Positions 51,695-60,400 of a DNA stretch of 64,000 nt are shown here, in pieces. The stretch is taken from assembly GCF_008254045.1 (NCBI RefSeq), contig NZ_CP042425.1, positions 3,224,001-3,288,000 on the forward strand, given 5' to 3'. Made by a program: the position numbers and the translations under genes. This DNA comes from Limnoglobus roseus. Its GTDB lineage: Bacteria; Planctomycetota; Planctomycetia; Gemmatales; Gemmataceae. The notes beneath the pieces are model-generated. The model made no database searches, was not told the origin of the DNA, and saw only the letters and a list, made by a program, of their open reading frames with translations. Numbering within the stretch: position 1 is the first letter of the stretch; every line of letters starts with the position of its first letter.

Positions 51695-53749
51695 TCACAG
51701 ATCCGGCATTCCCAGCTGCTTGAAGTAGGCCCTGTTCCGTCTCGTCGCGGAATCAAGCATCTGGGCGTACGTCAACGTCTCAATCTGCAGGCACAGTCCC
51801 TCCTCGTAGCTGTAGAGCGCTCCGTTCGGCTGCTCCTTATACCCTTCTTCTTTGAGCAAGCGGCGGAGCTTCTCAGTCATATCGGCCACGATGAAGCCAA
51901 AGAACCTGGTCGTCTCGTCGCCGGGTATCATCCGCCCCTGGTGGTCCCGCGCTTTGCCCCGACGAATCAGCTTGGCGTACTCCTTAATCTGTTTGTGAGG
52001 GTTCTCGTCGTCGTCGTATGCCTCGCGGCCCGGCCGCTTGAACTCGATGATCGTCACGCACACCGGGTTCTGTGTCGTCTCCGACGTCGAGTAGGCTTCG
52101 TGGAAGACGATAATGTCGGGCTCTTTTCCTTCCTTGCCCGGCTCGGGGTTGATCGGATCGAGCTTGTCGGCGCGAGTGTCGGAGGCCAGATACCGGTGCC
52201 AGTTCAGGCGTTCGTCGATGAGCCAGAGGTTGCAGTGGTCGAGGGAAACGCCGTCGGAAGTCTTCCGTAGCGGGAAAATGATCTGGTGGACGGCTTCCTC
52301 GAGTTGATGCGTGCCGTCGTCTCCCGCACTCAACAGCGAGGTCAACACGTCGACCACGGCCTTCCGGTGGCAGGTAAAGGCCCCGAGGGCCACGAGGTTC
52401 TCTTGTTGCGCCGCCGATGCGTACCGCTCGATCAACCGCTTCTTGCCGGCCTCGAGCATCTCTCCGGCCTTTGCGAGTTTCATCAACTCGGCGTGAAGCT
52501 GTTTCATCTCGTCTCGGTCGGCGAAGTGGCGGCCGGCGAGCGCCGTTAGAATCTCTGTCTCCGAGGCGTTGATCGCCAAGCTGTCGACGAGTTCTTCGTG
52601 ACGGTTGACGACCGCCCGCATCTCGGGAGCCTTTGACGCGACGACGTTCCTGATCCGTTCCTGTTTCTGTGTTCGCATTCTGGACAGGTCGTCGGTGAGA
52701 TAGCCTCGGACTTCTTGGCACGCCCGAGCTAAAATCTCGTCGCCCGTGGGTTCGTCGGTAAAGCTGTCGGCGGAAGCGAAGTTGAAGTCGGAGCGGGTTT
52801 CATTGACCCATTCGTTCAATGCCTTACCCGTCACCATTCCGAAATAAAACACTTCACCCAGGGCCGGGCGTTTAAGTGCCGTTTTCAGGTCCCGGATGTG
52901 ATTCGAGAGGGCGTAAGCCGTCACGAACCGGCGACGGGCACAGAACGCAAGTTGGTGACTACCGATCGCACCGCGGACCAAGTAGTGCTTGAGTTTGAAC
53001 AGCCGCTTGCGGACCTTGAACGTCACGTCTAAGGTGTCACACTGGTAGTGATTCTCGAAATGCTTTCGGAGGTCCATCTCGACCCCGCACTGTTCGTCCA
53101 CCAAAAGAAACTGGACCTTGGATGAAACGAGGAGTTGCTCAAGGTGGTGTTCGATCAGCCGGTTCGCGAGGATCTCGGTACGCTGGGGGCACGAGTACGC
53201 GGGTTGCAAACCCACGAGCCGCAGCAGGGTTCCCTCACTGTGGTCGGTTGCCACCCCGTTTCCAACCTCACGAACCCCGTGTTCGAGGTTGAAGACGATG
53301 TTCCGGTGTTGGAGAGCGGCGCCGTCGTGGTACACGCTCTCGATGACGGCCTTCTCGAAAGCCTTGAGCCAAAGCAACCGGCCCACCCCTTTACCCCCGC
53401 TCGAAACCTTCCGCGGCGAATCGGCCTCGCTAAACGAATCGAAGTTCTCCCGAGTGAAACCGACCCCTGTGTCCACGACGTCAAACCCCGTCACCGGGCC
53501 TACGCCCCCGCTCAGCCCGTCGAGGAGTGTGCCGGCCGGCGGCTGCCCTCGGACGACCCTTACGACGACACGATGCGACTTGTTCGCCGTATGACATTCC
53601 TCGATCGCGTCGAACGCGTTCGCCACCGCTTCGTACACGGGACGGAGGGCCTGATCCTTCCCCAAGGGCATGTTGCGGACGCGGTGCCGGAGGTTGAGTT
53701 TCACGCCGGCCCCCTGTTGCTGAGAATCGTTGGAGAAGATCGCTACCAT
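51695..53749 (-). CDS. MORC-like GHKL ATPase fused to a PD-(D/E)XK-type nuclease
   Basis: The product has 684 residues. The N-terminal ATPase has ALRPVYEAVANAFDAIEE (Glu40, Asn44, Asp47), DVVDTGVGFT (93-), SSGGKGVGRLLWLKAF (118-) and EGTLLRLVG, as in Hsp90/MutL/MORC GHKL domains. A helical, S5-like and coiled middle follows. Residues about 540-575 read PDIIVFHEAYS...VCVTIIEFKRP, the Asp / Glu-x-Lys pattern of restriction-like nucleases. Prokaryotic MORC-related ATPases linked to nucleases are known from restriction and conflict systems. It is a lone gene, likely anti-phage or anti-plasmid. ATG 53749 is chosen because the ATPase domain begins just after it; a TTG at 53821 is in frame. Confidence 0.72.
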   Translation of the reverse strand: MVAIFSNDSQQQGAGVKLNLRHRVRNMPLGKDQALRPVYEAVANAFDAIEECHTANKSHRVVVRVVRGQPPAGTLLDGLSGGVGPVTGFDVVDTGVGFTRENFDSFSEADSPRKVSSGGKGVGRLLWLKAFEKAVIESVYHDGAALQHRNIVFNLEHGVREVGNGVATDHSEGTLLRLVGLQPAYSCPQRTEILANRLIEHHLEQLLVSSKVQFLLVDEQCGVEMDLRKHFENHYQCDTLDVTFKVRKRLFKLKHYLVRGAIGSHQLAFCARRRFVTAYALSNHIRDLKTALKRPALGEVFYFGMVTGKALNEWVNETRSDFNFASADSFTDEPTGDEILARACQEVRGYLTDDLSRMRTQKQERIRNVVASKAPEMRAVVNRHEELVDSLAINASETEILTALAGRHFADRDEMKQLHAELMKLAKAGEMLEAGKKRLIERYASAAQQENLVALGAFTCHRKAVVDVLTSLLSAGDDGTHQLEEAVHQIIFPLRKTSDGVSLDHCNLWLIDERLNWHRYLASDTRADKLDPINPEPGKEGKEPDIIVFHEAYSTSETTQNPVCVTIIEFKRPGREAYDDDENPHKQIKEYAKLIRRGKARDHQGRMIPGDETTRFFGFIVADMTEKLRRLLKEEGYKEQPNGALYSYEEGLCLQIETLTYAQMLDSATRRNRAYFKQLGMPDL

Positions 53750-54107
53750 GATTTGCGCGCCAAAGGGAATGAGGTATGATCCCCAAGCGCGAAGAATCGG
53801 GCCGATGACCGCAACCGCCAAGTGAGGTCATCGGCCCGAACATTTTAATCGACTCGAACGTCAGGTGCCATCACCGTGTTCTGAATTCCACGCCGGCCGT
53901 CGCCCTTGTGTGAGAATTTGGCCCCCACCCCGCCGCCATCAGCATCTCGATCAGTTGGTTCACCGTGGGCCGTTCAACACCTCAGGCGATGATCCCGGTC
54001 ATCAGAACAACCGCCGTCGCGTGAACTCCGATCCCTACTCAAGTTCTCGTTGAGAGCAGGGCCAACTGCTTGCATCCCCTCCCCGGTCGGTGCGGGTGGC
54101 AACGGTC
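53750..54107. other. Gene-free stretch, 358 bp
   Basis: It contains the upstream region of the MORC-like nuclease gene and the downstream region of the gene at 54108. No convincing gene, hairpin or repeat is seen. Confidence 0.5.
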
Positions 54108-54566
54108 TCAGTCTGCGAAGGCCGGTTGTGTGGTCGGCTCGCCCGTCTGCCAGTCCCACCGATCTTCCTTCGCTCCCTCCACCCCCGCCTCGACCCGGTA
54201 GCCGACGATCATCTCGACGGCGTGGACCTCGATCGGGGCGAGGTCATCGATGTTCAACTCGTCGTTCAGCCCGTTGAGCTTCAGCAGGTGCGCCGGCCGG
54301 CACGCGGCGACGCCGAACAGCTCGTGGATCCGCCCCACGGTCGCGCCGACGAACGCCGCGCCGGCCAGACCGCGGGCGAGTGGCGAGTCGTCCGCCGGGG
54401 CCATCCCCGCCGGCGTCACGACGAACGGGATGCCGCCGGCGTCGGCCGCGTCGAGGTGGAACGACAAGCGGGCGATCACGGCCCCGTTGAGGCCGTTGGC
54501 CCGGACGAAGGCGAGGAACTGCTCCGTACATTCGGCCGCGCGGTCGGCGAGGTCGTCAGGCGTCAT
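54108..54566 (-). CDS. Hypothetical protein
   Basis: The product has 152 residues. It reads PDDLADRAAECTEQFLAFVRANGLNGAVIARLSFHLD, then PFVVTPAGMAPADDSPLARGLAGAAFVGATVGRIHELFG, LLKLNGLNDELNIDDLAPIEVHAVEMIVGY, and a polar tail. It is soluble, with no signal peptide and no family I recognise. GGAG lies before ATG 54566. It may belong to the nearby phage-like gene set, but nothing proves it. Confidence 0.6.
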   Translation of the reverse strand: MTPDDLADRAAECTEQFLAFVRANGLNGAVIARLSFHLDAADAGGIPFVVTPAGMAPADDSPLARGLAGAAFVGATVGRIHELFGVAACRPAHLLKLNGLNDELNIDDLAPIEVHAVEMIVGYRVEAGVEGAKEDRWDWQTGEPTTQPAFAD

Positions 54567-55350
54567 GTCAACTCCGGTGGGTGGGTGGGATGCGGGCGGG
54601 CGCGCCGCACGGGCGGGGTATGGAAAAGGTCCGGAACCGTGGTGGGGTGCCCGATTTGAGATTAGTCGAAAAATGAACAAGTGGCAATGTGTTCACTATC
54701 GTGTATAACAAAGGCGGCCGCGGTCCCTGCAAGAGTCCCGCGGCCGCCGGTCGACACCACGGGATTACTGTACACGCGATCAAGTCGACTGTCAAACCCG
54801 TCCCCGCCGGTCTTCCCCCACTCTTGCGGCCCGCGTGCGGTGCGCCCGCACCCTTCAGCCCGACAACTCAGTCGAACCCGGGAGACGGTGCCAGCCCGGT
54901 CAGCGCGTGCGCGAAGTGGTACGTTCGTTGCCGACGGTCGGGCGGAATGACGCCCGCGACCGCAGACACGGTAGGGCGTCGGACGCGGTCCGGCCGCGTG
55001 AGGACGCCCGGTAGGCCTGAAACGCCTTCCCCGACCGGCCGAAGAGCCCGCCGGGGTGTCGGTGACGACTTCACCCGGGCGGAATGGGCCGCCGGGGTGC
55101 GACAACCGGAAACGCCGATCGGTGCGGCTGAGCCGCACCCGCCGCACGGGAAGGACTGCGGCTAGCCCCGAGGGACCCGGCAGAGGTGTCGGGTGGTTCC
55201 GAGCGTGCTCGGGAACTTGCGGGGGCGAAACAATCTCAGCGGGGCAGGAAGGGGGCACTGCGCCCACGCCGAACCACGCCCCGCGAAAACAAGCCGGAGG
55301 AAGGGCGGGTGAGCGCCGCCGAGTCGGCAGGCGGCCACCGCGGTTAGACC
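54567..55350. other. Gene-free stretch, 784 bp
   Basis: Open frames here have shadow-like composition. It holds an 11-bp GC hairpin (54713-54723 with 54738-54748), one copy of the 18-bp motif (54836-54853), and several smaller palindromes. No gene is supported. Confidence 0.5.
54836..54853 (+). repeat. 18-bp motif TGCGGTGCGCCCGCACCC, copy 3
   Basis: Exact copy in the same orientation as copy 1; intergenic. Confidence 0.7.
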
Positions 55351-56025
55351 TTACACTCGGCGTTCGGCGACGGGTTGCGCCCGTCGCCGAACGCCCCAAA
55401 ACCCCGCCGCCCCGATGCCGGCAAGCAGGATCGCCGGCGGGGCCGGGACGTCGACCGGCGTCGTGGTGCCCTCGAGGGTGAACGCCGCGGCCCCGTCCGT
55501 GAGCGTCCACGCGGCCGTGTCGTCCCGGCGGACGTCCAGGAACTCGCCCGGCTTTTGGCTTGCGATCGCCCACGACCAGACGTTCGGCGTGTCGGCGTCG
55601 ACCTCGGCGATCGACAGCCAGTACCGGCCGGGGGCGAGGGCGACCGGGGTCGGCAGGGCGGCCGCGTAGGCGTACAGCGGGGCGGTGGTACCGACGTCCG
55701 TCCGCCCGACGTCGACCGTTTGGCTCGACACCACCGATCCCGGGAGCGGGATCGGGCCGAACCCGTCGGAAAGGAACTCGATGCGGAACGTGGCGGGGCC
55801 GACCGGGTCGATGGCGGTGACCCCGGTCCGCCCGTACCAGCGGACGTCGGTGACCGTGGCCGCGGCGGTCAGGGCGAAGTCGTCGGCCGCGATCTGGCTG
55901 CGGGACGGGTCGCTGATCGCGAAGGCCGGCGGCGTGGCCCCGGCGGGCAAGTCCTGGTCGTAAACGATGTCGGCGCGGGCGGCGGGGGCGGCCAGGCCGA
56001 GGACCGCGAGGAAAAGGGTGCGCAT
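55351..56025 (-). CDS. Exported protein with PEP-CTERM-like tail
   Basis: The product has 224 residues. Signal peptide RTLFLAVLGLAAPAARADIVYDQDLP; the body is a beta-rich domain (AADDFALTAAATVTDVRWYGRTG, FRIEFLSDGFGPIP, PGRYWLSIAEVD, VWSWAI). The C-terminus has VPAPPAILLAGIGAAGFWGVRRRA: a proline motif, a hydrophobic helix and a basic end, the plan of PEP-CTERM sorting signals processed by exosortase. It is likely surface-anchored or cleaved. GGAG lies before the ATG. It stands alone. Confidence 0.75.
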   Translation of the reverse strand: MRTLFLAVLGLAAPAARADIVYDQDLPAGATPPAFAISDPSRSQIAADDFALTAAATVTDVRWYGRTGVTAIDPVGPATFRIEFLSDGFGPIPLPGSVVSSQTVDVGRTDVGTTAPLYAYAAALPTPVALAPGRYWLSIAEVDADTPNVWSWAIASQKPGEFLDVRRDDTAAWTLTDGAAAFTLEGTTTPVDVPAPPAILLAGIGAAGFWGVRRRAQPVAERRV

Positions 56026-56109
56026 GCGTCGGTCTCCGTGACGGGTCCGGGCGGGCGGCGACAATAGCCGCCCGGCAATGCCGCGTAAACCGGAATCCCC
56101 CGCGGGTGC

Positions 56110-56337
56110 TCACGGCCGCCGCGGTCGCTCCGGCTCCGGCAGGCTACTCGGGTCGACCAGGAGGGGGTCGTCCCGCTCCCGGGGCGTCTTCGGAACCACC
56201 CGACGGTCGACCGACAGCCCGTGGTTCACCTCGACCAGTTCACGCTGGCGGCGGTCGTCCCGCTCCGCCTTGCCGGCGGTTTCACACCCCGACAGGGCGA
56301 TCAGGACGAGGCCCACCGCGGAAAGTCGTCGTCCCAT
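56110..56337 (-). CDS. Small lipoprotein
   Basis: The product has 75 residues. Leader RRLSAVGLVLIALSGCETAG with lipobox LSGC, then a highly charged, proline-containing tail (ERDDRRQRELVEVNHGLSVDRRVVPK). It is membrane-anchored and function is unknown. The ribosome binding site is weak, so the call rests on the lipobox. Confidence 0.55.
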   Translation of the reverse strand: MGRRLSAVGLVLIALSGCETAGKAERDDRRQRELVEVNHGLSVDRRVVPKTPRERDDPLLVDPSSLPEPERPRRP

Positions 56338-56411
56338 GTCCGCGCCGCCATTCGACGGTGGCCGGGTATGCCGTTCGTGCCCGGGAATGTCAATGCGGCC
56401 GGTAGTGGTCC

Positions 56412-56429
56412 GGGTGCGGGCGCACCGCA
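56412..56429 (-). repeat. 18-bp motif GGGTGCGGGCGCACCGCA, copy 4
   Basis: Exact reverse complement of copy 1; intergenic, about 110 bp from the stop of the gene ending at 56541. Confidence 0.7.
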
Positions 56430-56540
56430 GGCGGAGATTACGATCCGGCGTTCAACCGCACCCAGGGCCCGAAAGTGACGTCCTTCGACGGGGCGGGCTC
56501 GATGTGCCCGGGGTTGCCCCCAGATGCCCGTTAGCCCGGG

Positions 56541-58757
56541 TCATTTGCCCGTGTTCAACTGCACGCCGTTGAAGAAGATCAGGTCCGCCGTCGGCGTCGG
56601 CTTGGCCCCGGGGAGGGCGTACAGGGGCGACGGCGCGGCCTTCGCGATGGCCCACCAGATCGGCCCGGCGGCGACCGTCGGCTCGGGCAGGCCGCTCGGG
56701 AATTGGGCCTTGACCTGGGGGAGGAGGAACGGGGCGACGGCGTACCCCGTGGTGAGCAACTCCGGCCGGCGGACGCCGTACGTGTACACGCCGGTGGCCA
56801 CGAACTTCAGGTGGCCGCTGTCCGCCTTCGTCGGGTTCTCGCGGAGGACGTTGGCGTGCTGGAAAACGAAGTTCGTGTCCGCGGCCGGCGGGTGCGGGTC
56901 CGGCTCCTGCGGGGGGACGCCGTACCGGACGGCCGTCCACCGGACCTTCCGCGTGGCCTTGCTCCGGCCGACGTTCCACGCCGGGTTCGGGTACGGCGTC
57001 CCGGTCTTCGGGTCGACGGCCGCGGCGTTCCGGACGACCCGGTCGCCCGTGTCGAAGTCGTCCTCGGTGGTGATCAGGTAGACGCTGTACGTGGACGGGT
57101 CGTCGACCGGGTCGGCCTTCGGCGGCTGGCCGATCGTCGCGCCGGCGGCGGGGTTTCCCTGGTACGGCCACGACGAGGGCGACGGGTTCGCGGTACTCGG
57201 GAAGGCGGGCGACCCGAACAACGACCCGGAGGCGGCGAGCGTGTCGGCGGTCAGGAGCGTGCCGCCGGCGTCGTTCGCGAAGGCAGGCGAGCCAATGCCG
57301 GGGAAGGCGAACAGGTCGGCGAGCGTCCCGGCCGACTCCGCGAACGGGATCGACACGCCCCACGCCGACGCCCCCTCCGCCTGCGGGGTAGAGCTTCCGC
57401 CCCCGACCGGGCCGACGGGGATCAGGTTTCCGATGATGTTGGCGATCTGTTGCGGCGTCAGCGGCCCGCCGGCCCCCGCGGCACCGCCCCCAACCTGGTT
57501 CGGAGTGCCGATCAGCACGCCGCCGACGTTTGCCGGCCCGCCAGCCCCGGCCGCGCCGCCGTTGGCGGGCCCGTTGTTGAGGAGGCCGAGTAGGGGGTTC
57601 GGGCCGGAGACGAGCGTTCGGGTGATCGTCGGGGCCGGGGGCACGGTCACGAGCGACCCGCACGGCTCCTGGAACGGCGGCCGGAGGAGGTCGGTCTCGT
57701 TCCGCGTGTCGGCGGGGATCGTGTACGGGTTAGAACCCTGCGGCAGCATTCCCGAGGGCGGGGCGGAGAACAGGTCACGACGGTAAGCCCCTGCTACCGT
57801 CGTCAGCTTCTTGATGTCGGCTAGAAAACCCAAGACAACAACGACTCGCTTGCGGTCCGCGGAGCCTTGAATCGAGTTGTGGAACACGGGTGCAATCCCC
57901 TCGGTCTGCACCTGTACCCCCGCCACGATGCTCAGGGCGATGGACAATGCACGCCCGGTCACCTCGCTGTACTTCCGATCGACGTTTCCAACGAGCTCGA
58001 CGCTGACAAGGCCCATCACTGCCGCTGTGCCGGGCTTCGTGTCAAACTTTGTCTCGATCTTGGCGGAAGCCGCCTCGTCGGGCGGGCGAAACTCGTACTG
58101 TTCCTCGGTTCGTGAATACTTCAGCGTCAGGGCGTCGTCCTGCCACTCAGCATCAAATTCGATTTCCTGATACCCCGGCAAGACGGCCGGGACGCCGGCG
58201 ACTTGCATCGCTTGGGCCTTCGTCAAGCTCCGGTCCCGGCAGAAGATCATGCCTTCGAGCCGCCGAGTTCGGTAGCCCTGCATATCTCGCGACTCGGTGT
58301 ACCGAAAGTGGTGGTTCAAGACCTTGCGAACGGTGTCGGTACACGGCGGCATGACCACTTCGACCACCACCTCGACTTCGAAGCACATTTCCGAGATGTG
58401 AACGGGCCGCACGCTGACGACTTTCGGGCCGTTTGCGGAATCGCGGTTCTGCTCGGGGTTGTTGGGGTTACCCGAGTCGCCGACCTGGATGATAGTCTTG
58501 CCGAACGGCGCGTACACGAAGTACCGCCGGTGTCGCATGAGGGACACTTTCAGCCGATCGAACGTCTCCGCCGGGGTTTCGTTACTCACCGATGGGGTAA
58601 GGCCGCGAGTGACGACCCCCTGCACGGTGATGGTGTGCTTCTCGTTAGTGACGTTGATATCGCCGGGATCGGTGATCTTCTCCGTCCGGACCTCGGAGCG
58701 GATAAAACTGGACATGGCTACGGAACCGAATTGCCAGGCCACAGAGGAATCTGCCAT
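56541..58757 (-). CDS. Large protein, possibly a phage-tail-like structural protein
   Basis: The product has up to 738 residues with no signal peptide. The first 300 residues are beta-rich (KHTITVQGVVTRGLTP, RRYFVYAPFGKTIIQVGD, EMCFEVEVVVEVVMPPC). Residues about 390-530 are low-complexity Gly/Ala/Pro with NPLLGLLNNGPANGG. A further domain follows (STYSVYLITTEDDFD, RWTAVRYGVPP) to the C-terminus, which ends DLIFFNGVQLNTGK. The architecture and neighbours (a Gly-zipper protein and a helical protein upstream on the same strand) suggest a tail or baseplate role, but no named family can be assigned. The start could be ATG 58715 instead. Confidence 0.55.
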   Translation of the reverse strand: MADSSVAWQFGSVAMSSFIRSEVRTEKITDPGDINVTNEKHTITVQGVVTRGLTPSVSNETPAETFDRLKVSLMRHRRYFVYAPFGKTIIQVGDSGNPNNPEQNRDSANGPKVVSVRPVHISEMCFEVEVVVEVVMPPCTDTVRKVLNHHFRYTESRDMQGYRTRRLEGMIFCRDRSLTKAQAMQVAGVPAVLPGYQEIEFDAEWQDDALTLKYSRTEEQYEFRPPDEAASAKIETKFDTKPGTAAVMGLVSVELVGNVDRKYSEVTGRALSIALSIVAGVQVQTEGIAPVFHNSIQGSADRKRVVVVLGFLADIKKLTTVAGAYRRDLFSAPPSGMLPQGSNPYTIPADTRNETDLLRPPFQEPCGSLVTVPPAPTITRTLVSGPNPLLGLLNNGPANGGAAGAGGPANVGGVLIGTPNQVGGGAAGAGGPLTPQQIANIIGNLIPVGPVGGGSSTPQAEGASAWGVSIPFAESAGTLADLFAFPGIGSPAFANDAGGTLLTADTLAASGSLFGSPAFPSTANPSPSSWPYQGNPAAGATIGQPPKADPVDDPSTYSVYLITTEDDFDTGDRVVRNAAAVDPKTGTPYPNPAWNVGRSKATRKVRWTAVRYGVPPQEPDPHPPAADTNFVFQHANVLRENPTKADSGHLKFVATGVYTYGVRRPELLTTGYAVAPFLLPQVKAQFPSGLPEPTVAAGPIWWAIAKAAPSPLYALPGAKPTPTADLIFFNGVQLNTGK

Positions 58758-58849
58758 GGAAGCCCGCGGGCCGGCCGCGCCTTGATTTGAATGCCGCTTG
58801 AAACGAGCGGCGAGTTTCGCGACACTTAGAAGGGTAACGAGGGCATCAC

Positions 58850-59110
58850 ATGGCGAGACACGATGAGGACTTCAACGACGTGCTCCCGCAAAGTCCGAAG
58901 CGTAGCGTTGCTGGTACCCAAGTCATCCTCGCCGGAGTAGCAGCCGGCTTGATTGCTGCTCTATCTGGCGGTTTGATTTGGCTCACTTTCCGAGACAAGC
59001 AGCCGACGCCGATCCCGCACAAGGAATCGTCCTCGTACCAGACCACCGAAGCGATGAAAAAAGCGGCGAAGGAGTTCGATGAAGAGCAACAGCGGCGGGA
59101 GAATCGTTGA
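58850..59110 (+). CDS. Small single-pass membrane protein
   Basis: The product has 86 residues. An acidic N-terminus is followed by one helix (VILAGVAAGLIAALSGGLIWLTF) and a charged tail ending EAMKKAAKEFDEEQQRRENR. The tail peptide KAAKEFDEEQQR is identical to one at the end of the convergent gene 59114-60370, because the two gene ends are an exact inverted repeat. It is opposite in strand to its neighbours. Function unknown. Confidence 0.6.
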   Translation: MARHDEDFNDVLPQSPKRSVAGTQVILAGVAAGLIAALSGGLIWLTFRDKQPTPIPHKESSSYQTTEAMKKAAKEFDEEQQRRENR

Positions 59111-59183
59111 AATTCAACCGGGCCCATTCTTCATTCTTTCTCTGGCTCTCTGTTGCTCTTCATCGAACTCCTTCGCCGCTTTT
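59059..59183. repeat. 34-bp perfect inverted repeat spanning two convergent gene ends
   Basis: Arms 59059-59092 and 59150-59183 are exact reverse complements with a 57-base loop. Each arm is coding, and in each gene it specifies KAAKEFDEEQQ in the correct frame. The two stop codons are only 3 bp apart in the loop. The structure could also act as a shared terminator hairpin. Confidence 0.9.
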
Positions 59184-60370
59184 GAGAATGACTCAGCCAG
59201 CGTCATGCTCTGCGCGTCGTCGCCAGGGAACAGCTTGTTCAACTGCTTGGCAATCTTCTCGACCGGCCAATTTGCCATCGTAGACAGGTAGTTCTCGATC
59301 GACTGGAAGTAGTTGTCAATCCGCGCCAGGATGATGTCCTGCTCCCTCTGGTTGTCCTTGTTCGCCTGGTCGCTCTCCATGAGCGTGCGGGCGGAACTGG
59401 AGATGCGGTCGCCCTTCTGCCGGCTCCGCAACTGGTCCCGAATGTCGCCCTCGGTCTGGACCTGATTCAGCAGCCCGGACATGCCCCCGAGTCGCTGGTT
59501 CACGTCATGGAGCTTTTTCGACGCCTCCTCCGCCCGCTTGCCGAACTCGTGGATCTTGCCGGCCACCTTGGCGGCCTCTCCGCCCACGTGTTCGCCGGCC
59601 TGCCCGCCCACCGCGGCCCCGACCCGTGCCCCCACCGGCCCGCCGACGACCGCGCCAACGGCGGCCCCGACCGTCGAGCCGATGACGTGGCCGGCGACCT
59701 TCCCCGAGGCGGACCCGGCCCGCGCCGCCCGCGACTCGCCGCCGCCGGGGCCGCCGACGTGGCGGACGGCCCCGACCACCCACGCGGCCGCGGCGGTGAC
59801 GGCCTTCGCCTTGCGGCCGAGCTTCGACTCGACGAACTTCGCCCCGGCGGCGCGAGCGACCCGGCCCGCCTTCGACGCGACGACCTTCCCGGCGACGGCC
59901 TTCACCCCGCGGCCGACCTTCGTGCCGACGACCTTCCCGGCCGCGGCCTTCGCCCCGCGGCCGAGTTTCGACCCGGCAAGTTCCACGACGGCCCGCCCCG
60001 CCCGCGTGTCCGCCAACCGACTGAGCAGAGCCGCGTTCTGCGGTGCGCCCGCACCCTTCGCGGCCCCCGCCCCCGAATCGCGCACCCCGCTCAACGCACG
60101 CGCGACCGCCGCCGCGGCCGCCCGGCCGATCAGGTCGCCGACGCGGTCCCACTGGCCGCCGGTCGGCTCGCCACCCCCGCCCCCGGTTCCGCCGCCGCGT
60201 CGCGCGACCTTGTCGGCGTCGAGTTCCACGCCGCGGGCCGGGTCGGGCCGGCGGGTCGGACCGCCTTGCCCCGGCGTCGGCGGGGGCGGCCGGTAGCTCG
60301 CCACGGCCGCCACGACCTCGTCGAGGCGGTGCAGCACGTCGGCGAGTTTCGTGTCCGGGGCGTCGGCCAT
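59114..60370 (-). CDS. Gly/Ala-zipper-rich protein, possibly tape-measure-like
   Basis: The product has 418 residues. The N-terminal 90 residues are Pro/Gly-rich. The middle has repeated blocks (GRGAKAAAGKVVGTKVGRGVKAVAGKVVASKAGRVARAAGAKF) and a glycine-zipper stretch (GSTVGAAVGAVVGGPVGARVGAAVGGQAGEHVGG). The C-terminal third is charged helix (RIDNYFQSIENYLSTMANWPVEKIAKQLNKLF). Glycine zippers insert in membranes, while repetitive helical proteins in this position act as tape measures in tails; both are inference. An 18-bp motif copy lies inside the gene and encodes KGAGAPQ. Confidence 0.55.
   Translation of the reverse strand: MADAPDTKLADVLHRLDEVVAAVASYRPPPPTPGQGGPTRRPDPARGVELDADKVARRGGGTGGGGGEPTGGQWDRVGDLIGRAAAAAVARALSGVRDSGAGAAKGAGAPQNAALLSRLADTRAGRAVVELAGSKLGRGAKAAAGKVVGTKVGRGVKAVAGKVVASKAGRVARAAGAKFVESKLGRKAKAVTAAAAWVVGAVRHVGGPGGGESRAARAGSASGKVAGHVIGSTVGAAVGAVVGGPVGARVGAAVGGQAGEHVGGEAAKVAGKIHEFGKRAEEASKKLHDVNQRLGGMSGLLNQVQTEGDIRDQLRSRQKGDRISSSARTLMESDQANKDNQREQDIILARIDNYFQSIENYLSTMANWPVEKIAKQLNKLFPGDDAQSMTLAESFSKAAKEFDEEQQRARERMKNGPG
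60039..60056 (+). repeat. 18-bp motif TGCGGTGCGCCCGCACCC, copy 5 (inside a gene)
   Basis: Exact copy within the 59114-60370 coding sequence. On the minus strand it specifies GAGAP in frame. A 14-base partial copy (GCGGGCGCACCGCA) is at 60584-60597 in the next gene. Confidence 0.65.
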
Positions 60371-60400
60371 CGTCGTGGCTCACAAGCGTTCGGGGGCGAT

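Noticed and set aside
54662-56113. 483-codon open frame on the minus strand
   Set aside because: Arg/Pro-rich, with no ribosome binding site. It overlaps the better supported 55351-56025 gene in another frame.
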